5,939 nucleotides of DNA from an uncultured beta proteobacterium. GTDB lineage: Bacteria; Pseudomonadota; Gammaproteobacteria; Burkholderiales; Burkholderiaceae. The DNA lies in NCBI GenBank assembly GCA_903938955.1, contig CAJAFJ010000438.1:1-5939 (forward strand), given 5' to 3'. Position numbers and translations under genes: made by a program. Shown here in pieces: positions 1-5,939 of this stretch (positions are counted from its first letter, which is position 1; each line of letters begins with the position of its first letter). Below the pieces are notes generated by a model that saw nothing but the letters and a program-made list of their open reading frames with translations, was not told the DNA's origin and made no database searches.

Positions 1-1077
1 ACCTCGTACCACAACATCAATTACTACAGCGATTTTCTGTATTGCTCTTTTGGCCGTTACTACGGCCTGGCCGTCACCCACGACAAATCCACCGTGATCG
101 CCGCCAACATTGATGGCGCACAACCCTGGCGTAAAGGGGTGGCAGACGACATGCTGACCTACACCGACTGGCAGCGTGGCAACTACTTCCGTGCCGTGCA
201 GTCCTGCATTGCCAACAAAGGCCGGGTCGGCGTCGAGTTTGACCATCTGCCCGTGGACCGCCTGGCCATGCTCAAGGCCGCCTTGCCTGGTGTCGAGTTT
301 GTCGACATTGGAGCGGCCTGCATGAAGATGCGCATGGTCAAGAGCGCAGAAGAAATTGAATTCATCGCGCATGGCGCACAAGTTTGCGACATTGGCGGTG
401 CAGCCCTGGTGGCCGCCGTCAAAGAAGGCGTGGCCGAGCACGAGGTGGCACTGGCCTCTACCAACGCCATGGTGCGCGAAATTGCCAAACGCTTCCCGCA
501 CACCGAGCTGATGGACACCTGGACCTGGTTTCAGTCCGGCATCAACACCGACGGCGCTCACAACCCCGTGACCACCCGCAAGGTGCAAAAGGGCGACATT
601 CTGAGCCTGAACTGCTTCTCCATGATCTCGGGCTACTACACGGCGCTGGAACGTACGCTGTTTTTAGGCCACGCCTCTGACGAGCACCTGCGCCTGTGGG
701 AGATCAACTGCAAGGTCCACGACGAAGGCAAGAAACTGCTGGTTCCCGGTGCCCGTTGTAGCGACATCGCGCTGGAACTGAACAAGATTTTTGAAGAACA
801 CGACCTGCTCAAGTACCGCACCTTTGGTTATGGCCACTCCTTTGGCACGCTGAGCCATTACTACGGCCGTGAGGCGGGGCTGGAATTGCGTGAAGACATT
901 GACACAGTGCTCACACCTGACATGGTGATCTCCATGGAGCCCATGATCATGCTGCCCGAAGGCATGCCTGGTGCGGGCGGCTACCGTGAGCACGACATAC
1001 TTGTTATCACCAAGGACGGCAACCGCAACCTGACGGCCTTCCCCTACGGTCCAGAGCACAACATCATCAAAGCCTGA
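1..1077 (+). CDS. Creatinase (creatine amidinohydrolase), 5'-partial
   Basis: Hydrolyses creatine to sarcosine and urea (EC 3.5.3.3), probably as a cytoplasmic homodimer. The frame is open from base 1, giving 358 residues to the TGA at 1075-1077; the GTG at 94 is only an internal codon. Pseudomonas creatinase has 403 residues, and adding 45 to the local numbering puts every active-site residue I remember in register: Phe17 and Arg19 (62, 64), His187 in DGAHNP (catalytic His232), Tyr213 (258), Glu217 (262), His279 (324), Arg290 (335), Glu313 in SMEP (358) and His331 (376). So about 45 N-terminal residues lie upstream. The fold is the M24 'pita-bread' type, but the two metal-binding aspartates of M24 peptidases are absent (Asn204 stands in the LSLNC segment), as expected for this metal-free enzyme. 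Placement before glyA and the sarcosine oxidase genes supports creatine as substrate. A plain Xaa-Pro peptidase is unlikely. Confidence 0.93.
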   Translation, partial: TSYHNINYYSDFLYCSFGRYYGLAVTHDKSTVIAANIDGAQPWRKGVADDMLTYTDWQRGNYFRAVQSCIANKGRVGVEFDHLPVDRLAMLKAALPGVEFVDIGAACMKMRMVKSAEEIEFIAHGAQVCDIGGAALVAAVKEGVAEHEVALASTNAMVREIAKRFPHTELMDTWTWFQSGINTDGAHNPVTTRKVQKGDILSLNCFSMISGYYTALERTLFLGHASDEHLRLWEINCKVHDEGKKLLVPGARCSDIALELNKIFEEHDLLKYRTFGYGHSFGTLSHYYGREAGLELREDIDTVLTPDMVISMEPMIMLPEGMPGAGGYREHDILVITKDGNRNLTAFPYGPEHNIIKA

Positions 1078-1082
1078 TCGTC

Positions 1083-2342
1083 ATGTTTGACCGCGTCACG
1101 CATTCACTGCAATCTGTAGACCCCGAAATCTGGTCGGTGCTGGGGCAGGAAAACCTGCGTCAGCAAGACCACATCGAGTTGATTGCCTCGGAGAATTACA
1201 CCTCCCCGGCCGTCATGACGGTTCAGGGTTCGCAACTCACCAACAAGTACGCTGAAGGCTACCCGGGCAAGCGTTACTACGGTGGGTGCGAGTTTGTCGA
1301 TCAGGCCGAGCAACTGGCTATCGACCGACTCAAGCAGTTGTTTGGCGCGGACAAACACGGCTGGGGCGCCAACGTGCAACCGCACTCTGGCGCCCAGGCC
1401 AACGAGGCCGTTTTCATGGCCACCATGAACCCCGGCGACACCTTCATGGGCATGAGCCTGGCTGAAGGGGGACACCTCAGCCATGGCATGGCGCTCAACA
1501 TGAGCGGCAAGTGGTTCAACGTGGTGTCCTACGGCCTGAACGCCCAGGAAGAGATTGACTACGAAGACATGGAGCGTAAAGCCCATGCCTGCAAGCCCAA
1601 ACTCATCATTGCGGGTGCCTCCGCCTATTCACTGCGTATTGACTTCGAGCGTTTTGCCCGTGTCGCCAAGGACGTAGGCGCACTGTTGCTGGTGGACATG
1701 GCCCACTACGCAGGATTGATTGCGGCGGGCCAATACCCCAACCCGATCCCGCACGCCGACATCGTGACCTCCACCACCCACAAAAGCTTGCGTGGCCCAC
1801 GCGGCGGCATCATCTTGATGCGCCCTGAATTGGAGAAAGCCATCAACAGCGCCATCTTTCCAGGCCTGCAGGGAGGCCCGTTGATGCACGTCATTGCAGC
1901 CAAGGCGGTGGCATTTAAAGAAGCCCTGAACCCGTCATTCAAGGCCTACCAGCAACAGGTGGTCACCAACGCCCGCATTGTGGCCGAGACCCTGATACAG
2001 CGCGGTTTGCGCATTGTCAGTGGCCGCACTGAAAGTCATGTGATGCTGGTGGATCTGCGCGCCAAGGGCATCACGGGCAAGGAAGCCGAAGCGGTGCTGG
2101 GCCGTGCCCATATGACCATCAATAAAAACGCCATTCCCAACGATCCTGAAAAAGCCATGGTCACCAGTGGCGTTCGCCTGGGAACGCCCGCCATGACCAC
2201 CCGTGGCTTCAAGGACGAAGAGGCAAGGCAGACCGCCCACCTCATCGCCGATGTACTGGATAAACCGCATGATGCCGAACACATTGACGCCGTGCGCGCC
2301 AAAGTACACGCTCTGACCAGCCGTTTTCCGGTGTACCGCTGA
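1083..2342 (+). CDS. glyA: Serine hydroxymethyltransferase (GlyA)
   Basis: PLP-dependent cytoplasmic enzyme that interconverts glycine plus 5,10-methylene-THF with serine plus THF (EC 2.1.2.1). It has 419 residues against 417 in E. coli. Visible motifs are HIELIASEN at 30-38, the [15 protein letters not shown] substrate/folate segment at 56-70 (Glu58, Tyr66), [10 protein letters not shown] with the cofactor Asp205 and His208, [13 protein letters not shown] with the Schiff-base Lys234, and [13 protein letters not shown] with the carboxylate-binding Arg365. All key residues are present. The ATG lies 5 nt after the creatinase stop with no clear Shine-Dalgarno sequence, so translation is probably coupled to the upstream gene. 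The N-terminus matches the family start and no earlier start is plausible. In this setting it uses both products of sarcosine oxidase. It is likely a catabolic paralogue beside a housekeeping glyA elsewhere, which is inference from context. Confidence 0.96.
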   Translation: MFDRVTHSLQSVDPEIWSVLGQENLRQQDHIELIASENYTSPAVMTVQGSQLTNKYAEGYPGKRYYGGCEFVDQAEQLAIDRLKQLFGADKHGWGANVQPHSGAQANEAVFMATMNPGDTFMGMSLAEGGHLSHGMALNMSGKWFNVVSYGLNAQEEIDYEDMERKAHACKPKLIIAGASAYSLRIDFERFARVAKDVGALLLVDMAHYAGLIAAGQYPNPIPHADIVTSTTHKSLRGPRGGIILMRPELEKAINSAIFPGLQGGPLMHVIAAKAVAFKEALNPSFKAYQQQVVTNARIVAETLIQRGLRIVSGRTESHVMLVDLRAKGITGKEAEAVLGRAHMTINKNAIPNDPEKAMVTSGVRLGTPAMTTRGFKDEEARQTAHLIADVLDKPHDAEHIDAVRAKVHALTSRFPVYR

Positions 2343-2454
2343 CTGGGTTTTAGCCATGGCTGCCTGCACCTTTAACCCCTTCATGACAAGCAAACACAAA
2401 GCAACTTCTCGTGGCGGCCTGGCTGCCAACGTCGTCGAGCGTTGAAAGTAATCC
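2343..2454 (+). other. Spacer between glyA and soxB
   Basis: This 112-nt stretch is the only real gap in the cluster; the other junctions are 5 nt, 12 nt and a 4-nt overlap. It holds a perfect 10-bp palindrome AGCCATGGCT at 2352-2361, a short possible hairpin at 2412-2428, and a 29-codon open frame from ATG 2356 to TGA 2443-2445 without an evident ribosome binding site. I see no convincing -35/-10 pair, no terminator with a T-tract and no recognisable riboswitch. It may simply be an untranslated spacer in one transcript, or it may hold a secondary promoter for the sox genes. Confidence 0.6.
2412..2428 (+). other. Possible short RNA hairpin upstream of soxB
   Basis: TGGCGGC at 2412-2418 can pair with GCTGCCA at 2422-2428 (seven pairs, one of them G-U) around a 3-nt CTG loop. 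The stem ends 26 nt before the soxB ATG. No run of T follows, so it is not an intrinsic terminator. A stem this short in GC-rich DNA can arise by chance, so a role in RNA processing or soxB translation is only a possibility. Confidence 0.3.
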
Positions 2455-3699
2455 ATGCAAAATTTTTCTATCTGGTCCTTGCTGCGCAACAGCTTGTCCT
2501 ACCACGAAGGCTGGCAAAAACAGTGGCGCAGCCCTGAGCCCAAGCGCGAGTACGACGCCGTCGTGGTGGGCGCTGGCGGCCACGGCTTGGCCACCGCGTA
2601 TTACATGGCTAAAGAACACGGCATGCGCAATATTGCCGTAGTGGAACGAGGTTGGCTGGGCGGTGGCAACACCGCGCGCAACACCACCATCGTGCGCTCC
2701 AACTACCTGTGGGACGAGTCCACCGCGCTCTACGAGAAAGCCATGGCGCTGTGGGAGGGGCTGTCGCAAGACATCAACTACAACGTCATGTTCAGCCAGC
2801 GCGGCGTAATGAACCTAGGCCATTCACTGCAAGACATGCGCGACATTGAGCGCCGGGTTAACGCCAACCGCCTGAACGGTGTGGACGCCGAAGTGGTGAC
2901 ACCCGAGCAGATCAAGGCCATGATTCCTTTCATCAACCTCAACACCCGCTATCCCGTGCTGGGCGCCTCGTTGCAACGTCGTGCTGGCGTGGCCCGGCAT
3001 GACGCGGTGGCCTGGGGCTTTGCCCGCGCCGCAGACGCCTTGGGGGTGGACATCATCCAAAACTGTGAAGTCACTGGCATCCGGCGCGAAAACGGTGCCG
3101 TGGTGGGCCTTGAAACCGCTCGGGGTTTCATCAAAACCCCGAAGGTGGCCATTGTGGCTGCCGGGCATTCCAGCGTGGTGGCCAGCATGGCTGACCTGCG
3201 CTTGCCGATCGAGAGCCATCCGCTGCAAGCCTTGGTCTCCGAGCCGCTCAAACCAATCTTTCCTACCGTGGTCATGAGCAACGCCATTCACGCCTACATC
3301 AGCCAGTCCGACAAGGGCGACTTGGTCATAGGCGCGGGCATCGACTCTTACGCCGGCTACGGCCAGCGCGGCAGCTACCAAACCATTGAACACACCCTGC
3401 AAGCGATTGTGGAAATGTTCCCGCTGTTCTCCCGCGTTCGCATGAACCGCCAGTGGGGCGGCATTGTCGATGTGTCGCCAGACGCCTGCCCCATCATCAG
3501 CATGACGCCGGTCAAGGGCCTCTACATCAACTGCGGCTGGGGCACCGGCGGCTTCAAGGCCACGCCCGGTTCAGGTTGGGCCATGGCGCACACCGTCGCG
3601 CAAGACCGGCCCCACGCGCTGAACGAGGCCTTCTCGCTGAACCGTTTCTACAACGGCCACCTGATCGACGAACACGGCGCTGCTGCTGTGGCGCACTGA
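2455..3699 (+). CDS. soxB: Sarcosine oxidase, beta subunit
   Basis: Flavin subunit of heterotetrameric sarcosine oxidase, carrying the site of sarcosine oxidation. It has 414 residues, near the usual 405-416. An FAD-binding Rossmann motif sits at 35-46 ([12 protein letters not shown], GxGxxG with Gly39, Gly41, Gly44), followed by the [15 protein letters not shown] segment at 64-78. His182 in [13 protein letters not shown] corresponds to the histidine that binds FMN covalently in the Corynebacterium enzyme (His173), and Lys368 in [12 protein letters not shown] to its substrate-site Lys358; the offsets of 9 and 10 agree with a slightly longer N-terminus. An in-frame TAA at 2449-2451 sits just upstream and rules out an earlier start. 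GAAAG at 2444-2448 is a weak ribosome binding site. soxD follows after 12 nt. It differs from monomeric sarcosine oxidase (MSOX) in its motifs and in having the soxD and soxA partners next to it. Confidence 0.95.
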   Translation: MQNFSIWSLLRNSLSYHEGWQKQWRSPEPKREYDAVVVGAGGHGLATAYYMAKEHGMRNIAVVERGWLGGGNTARNTTIVRSNYLWDESTALYEKAMALWEGLSQDINYNVMFSQRGVMNLGHSLQDMRDIERRVNANRLNGVDAEVVTPEQIKAMIPFINLNTRYPVLGASLQRRAGVARHDAVAWGFARAADALGVDIIQNCEVTGIRRENGAVVGLETARGFIKTPKVAIVAAGHSSVVASMADLRLPIESHPLQALVSEPLKPIFPTVVMSNAIHAYISQSDKGDLVIGAGIDSYAGYGQRGSYQTIEHTLQAIVEMFPLFSRVRMNRQWGGIVDVSPDACPIISMTPVKGLYINCGWGTGGFKATPGSGWAMAHTVAQDRPHALNEAFSLNRFYNGHLIDEHGAAAVAH

Positions 3700-3711
3700 A
3701 AGAAGACAACC

Positions 3712-4005
3712 ATGCTATTGATTGAATGCCCTTACTGCGGAGTGCGCGCCGAAACCGAGTTCACCTGCGGTGGCGAAGGCGGCATTGTGCGCCCCACTGA
3801 AACCGAAAAAATGAGCGACGAACAGTGGGGTGACTACCTCTTCATGCGCAAGAACCCCAAAGGCATGCACCATGAGCAGTGGCGCCATTCCAGTGGTTGC
3901 GGCCGATGGTTCAACGCCCTGCGCGATACCGTGAGCTACCGCTTTGAAGCGGTCTGGAAAATCGGCGAGGCCGCCCCAGCTTCTCTGAAAAAGGAGGCCG
4001 CATGA
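3712..4005 (+). CDS. soxD: Sarcosine oxidase, delta subunit
   Basis: Small zinc-binding subunit of heterotetrameric sarcosine oxidase, 97 residues, the normal family size. Cys6 and Cys9 (IECPYCG) with His59 and Cys63 (RHSSGCGRW) match the zinc ligands reported for the bacterial tetramer, at the same residue numbers as I remember them. The conserved RPTE and EQWGDYLFMRKNPKG segments and the Trp/His-rich HEQWRHSSGC core are also present. It has no catalytic role of its own in the known complex and is structural, packing mainly on the other subunits. A purine-rich GAAAGAAG at 3698-3705, overlapping the soxB stop, is the likely ribosome binding site. Its stop codon overlaps the soxA start as ATGA at 4002-4005, which favours coupled translation and matched subunit supply. 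Confidence 0.95.
   Translation: MLLIECPYCGVRAETEFTCGGEGGIVRPTETEKMSDEQWGDYLFMRKNPKGMHHEQWRHSSGCGRWFNALRDTVSYRFEAVWKIGEAAPASLKKEAA
3991..3997 (+). promoter_or_regulatory. Strong Shine-Dalgarno sequence for soxA
   Basis: AAGGAGG lies inside the last codons of soxD, 4 nt before the soxA ATG at 4002. It is the best ribosome binding site in the window and fixes the soxA start. The spacing is a little short, but together with the ATGA overlap it supports efficient reinitiation after soxD. Confidence 0.85.
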
Positions 4006-5939
4006 ACGCCCGCGCCTCACGCCGCCTGCCCCAGGGTGGGCAAATCAACCGGCAACAAAAGCTGCACTTCAGCTTCAATGGCCGAAGCTATGAAGGCCTG
4101 GCCGGCGATACGCTAGCGTCCGCCTTGCTGGCCAATGGCGTGTCCATGGTGGCCCGCAGCTGGAAGTACCACCGCCCGCGCGGCATTCTGAGCGCTGGCG
4201 TGGAAGAGCCTAACGCGCTGGTGCAACTGTTTGAGGGCGCACGCACCGTGCCAAATGCCCGCATGACCGAGGTCGCGCTGGTCAACGGACTGAGTGCCCG
4301 CTCCATTCATACGACCCCCAGCATCGAGTTTGATATTGGCAGCGTGAATTCACTCTTCTCGCGCATCTTGCCAGCCGGGTTTTATTACAAAACTTTCATG
4401 GCCTCGCAAAAGGCCTGGCACTTTTTTGAGCATTTCATCCGCAAGGCCAGCGGCCTGGGTGAGTCGCCACAAGAGGCCGATCCCGACCGTTATGAAAAGC
4501 GCTTTGCCTTTTGCGATGTGCTGATCGCCGGCGGCGGCTTGGCGGGCCTCAGTGCCGCGCTGGCTGCCGGTGCCAGCGGCGCGCGTGTCATTCTGGCGGA
4601 CGAGCAAGCCAGCATGGGCGGCTGGTTACTCTCCAGCGATGCACAGGTTGACGGCCTGCCCGCAGCCCAGTGGGTCGCGCAAGCCTATGCCAAGTTGCAA
4701 GCTATGCCCGAGGTCATGCTGCTGCCGCGTACCACGGTGTTTGGTTATCAGGACCACAACCTGCTGACGCTGGCTGAGCGCTGCACCGATCACCTGGAAG
4801 CTGCCAATGGCCAGGCGCGTGAACGCATGTGGAAAGTGCGTGCCAAGCAAGTCGTGCTGGCCACTGGAACGCATGAGCGACCACTGGTTTTTTCCAACAA
4901 TGACCTGCCCGGCATCATGCTGTCGTCGGCCGTGTCTACCTACATCCGGCGCTATGCGGTGCTGCCAGGGAAACAGGCGCTCGTATTTACCAACAACGAC
5001 ACCGCCTATGACGCGGCTCTTGCCCTCCACGCGGCAGGCGCCGCAGTGACCGTGGTCGATGCACGCGCCACACCGGATGGGGACTTGAGCACCCGAGCAC
5101 GCCAACAAGGCATCACCATCCTGCCCGGCCATGTGGTGGTGCAGGCCAGCGGTGGCAAGGCGGTCAGCGGTGTCACGCTGTACGCGCTCAATGCACAAGG
5201 CGGGCTGGGAGCGGCGGCTGGCACCTTGCCCTGCGACCTGGTGGCCATGTCGGGCGGCTTCAGCCCGGTGATTCATTTGTACTGCCAGTCCAACGCCAAA
5301 GCCGTTTGGCGTGAAGACCTGGCGTGTTTTATTCCCGGTCAACCCGTGCAGGCGCAACGCTCAGCCGGCGCTTGCCAGTCGCCCACGGACCTGGCGCAAT
5401 GCGCACTGCAAGGCACCCAGGCCGGCACAGCCGCTGCTGTGGATGCAGGCCTGCTGGCCGTTGACGTGGTGGCACCGGCTGTGCCTTCGGTCAACGCAGG
5501 CGCCCTGTGCGTGCTCTGGGAAGTGCCGCACCCGCTGCCCAGCAGCCGCGCCCCAAAGAAGTTTGTCGACTTTCAAAACGACGTGGGCGCCAGCGACATT
5601 CACCTGGCTGTGCGCGAAGGCTTCGAGTCCATTGAACACCTCAAGCGCTACACCGCCATGGGGTTTGGTACCGACCAGGGCAAGACCGGCAACATCAACG
5701 GCATGGGCATTGCCGCCGGTATTCTGGGGCGCAGCATTTCGCAGGTGGGCACCACCACCTTCCGCCCCAACTACACACCGGTGACCTTTGGCTTGGTGGC
5801 CGGTGGCGAACTCGGCGACCTGTTCGACCCCATTCGCACCACCGCAGTGCACGACTGGCATCGCCAACACGGTGCACTGTTTGAAGATGTGGGCCAATGG
5901 AAGCGGTCCTGGTATTACCCAAAAAATGGGGAAGATCTG
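4002..5939 (+). CDS. soxA: Sarcosine oxidase, alpha subunit, 3'-partial
   Basis: Large subunit of heterotetrameric sarcosine oxidase. It binds NAD+, helps form the FMN pocket with beta and, in its C-terminal part, carries the folate site that converts the oxidised methyl group to 5,10-methylene-THF. The frame stays open from ATG 4002 to the last base, giving 646 residues of about 965-1005 expected. Domains in order: an N-terminal ferredoxin-like (Fer2_4) domain at about 20-110 with GDTLASALLANG and SWKYHRPRGI but without an iron-sulfur cysteine set; a Rossmann dinucleotide-binding motif at 173-183 (VLIAGGGLAGL, GxGxxG 177-182); a second nucleotide-binding region with ATGTHERP at 287-294; the family signature YTAMGFGTDQGKTGN from 550; and GTTTFRPNYTPVTFG just after it. 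The GcvT-like aminomethyltransferase part begins near 607-646 and is cut by the window edge. The cut is an edge effect, not a disruption. Confidence 0.95.
   Translation, partial: MNARASRRLPQGGQINRQQKLHFSFNGRSYEGLAGDTLASALLANGVSMVARSWKYHRPRGILSAGVEEPNALVQLFEGARTVPNARMTEVALVNGLSARSIHTTPSIEFDIGSVNSLFSRILPAGFYYKTFMASQKAWHFFEHFIRKASGLGESPQEADPDRYEKRFAFCDVLIAGGGLAGLSAALAAGASGARVILADEQASMGGWLLSSDAQVDGLPAAQWVAQAYAKLQAMPEVMLLPRTTVFGYQDHNLLTLAERCTDHLEAANGQARERMWKVRAKQVVLATGTHERPLVFSNNDLPGIMLSSAVSTYIRRYAVLPGKQALVFTNNDTAYDAALALHAAGAAVTVVDARATPDGDLSTRARQQGITILPGHVVVQASGGKAVSGVTLYALNAQGGLGAAAGTLPCDLVAMSGGFSPVIHLYCQSNAKAVWREDLACFIPGQPVQAQRSAGACQSPTDLAQCALQGTQAGTAAAVDAGLLAVDVVAPAVPSVNAGALCVLWEVPHPLPSSRAPKKFVDFQNDVGASDIHLAVREGFESIEHLKRYTAMGFGTDQGKTGNINGMGIAAGILGRSISQVGTTTFRPNYTPVTFGLVAGGELGDLFDPIRTTAVHDWHRQHGALFEDVGQWKRSWYYPKNGEDL

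Noticed and set aside
664..1059. A 131-codon minus-strand frame within the creatinase gene
   Set aside because: It is antisense to conserved creatinase active-site coding sequence and shows no protein family features.
94..1077. A shorter creatinase starting at the GTG at 94
   Set aside because: The frame is open to base 1, and the upstream residues ([19 protein letters not shown]) are conserved creatinase sequence including Phe62 and Arg64 equivalents.
2412..2428. Intrinsic terminator after glyA
   Set aside because: The stem is short, contains a G-U pair and is not followed by a T-tract; it also sits 70 nt after the glyA stop.
1935..2489. A 184-codon minus-strand frame across the end of glyA and the spacer
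   Set aside because: It overlaps glyA, the whole spacer and the soxB start, has no recognisable domain and no ribosome binding site that stands out; shadow frame.
4626..5357. A 243-codon open frame on the minus strand opposite soxA
   Set aside because: It lies fully antisense to a clear sarcosine oxidase alpha gene, resembles no family I know, and such frames are common in GC-rich genes with strong codon bias.
5900..5939. Truncation of soxA as a pseudogene
   Set aside because: The frame is still open at the final base, so the missing C-terminal third is due to the window edge, with no stop or frameshift seen.

Overview
The window is one block of five genes, all on the + strand and tightly packed: creatinase (5' end missing), glyA, soxB, soxD and soxA (3' end missing). 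Together they encode a route from creatine to serine and one-carbon units. Creatinase splits creatine into sarcosine and urea. Heterotetrameric sarcosine oxidase (alpha, beta, gamma and delta subunits; beta, delta and most of alpha are here) oxidises sarcosine to glycine and passes the methyl carbon to tetrahydrofolate as 5,10-methylene-THF, releasing H2O2. Serine hydroxymethyltransferase then joins glycine and methylene-THF into serine.

Layout: 1-1077 creatinase, with about 45 N-terminal residues outside the window; a 5-nt gap; 1083-2342 glyA; a 112-nt spacer (2343-2454), the only non-coding stretch of any size; 2455-3699 soxB; a 12-nt gap; 3712-4005 soxD; a 4-nt ATGA overlap; 4002 to the window edge soxA. 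The alpha subunit is open to the last base with 646 residues visible, about two thirds of the usual length. The order glyA-soxB-soxD-soxA is the classical sarcosine oxidase operon order, so soxG (gamma) is expected just downstream but cannot be seen.

The genes look intact. The key residues I could place from memory of the characterised families are present: His232, Glu262 and Glu358 of creatinase, the PLP lysine of GlyA, the flavinylated His and substrate Lys of SoxB, and the Cys-Cys-His-Cys zinc site of SoxD. No frameshift, insertion sequence, RNA gene, CRISPR array or prophage signal was seen.

The organism is probably a proteobacterium of moderately high GC (roughly 60% by eye). The codon use and protein style suggest a betaproteobacterium of the Burkholderiales, perhaps Comamonadaceae, but this is an impression and not a proof. 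The window reads as an ordinary catabolic operon, not a new kind of system. Its least usual points are the direct linkage of creatinase to the glyA-sox genes and the unexplained spacer before soxB.
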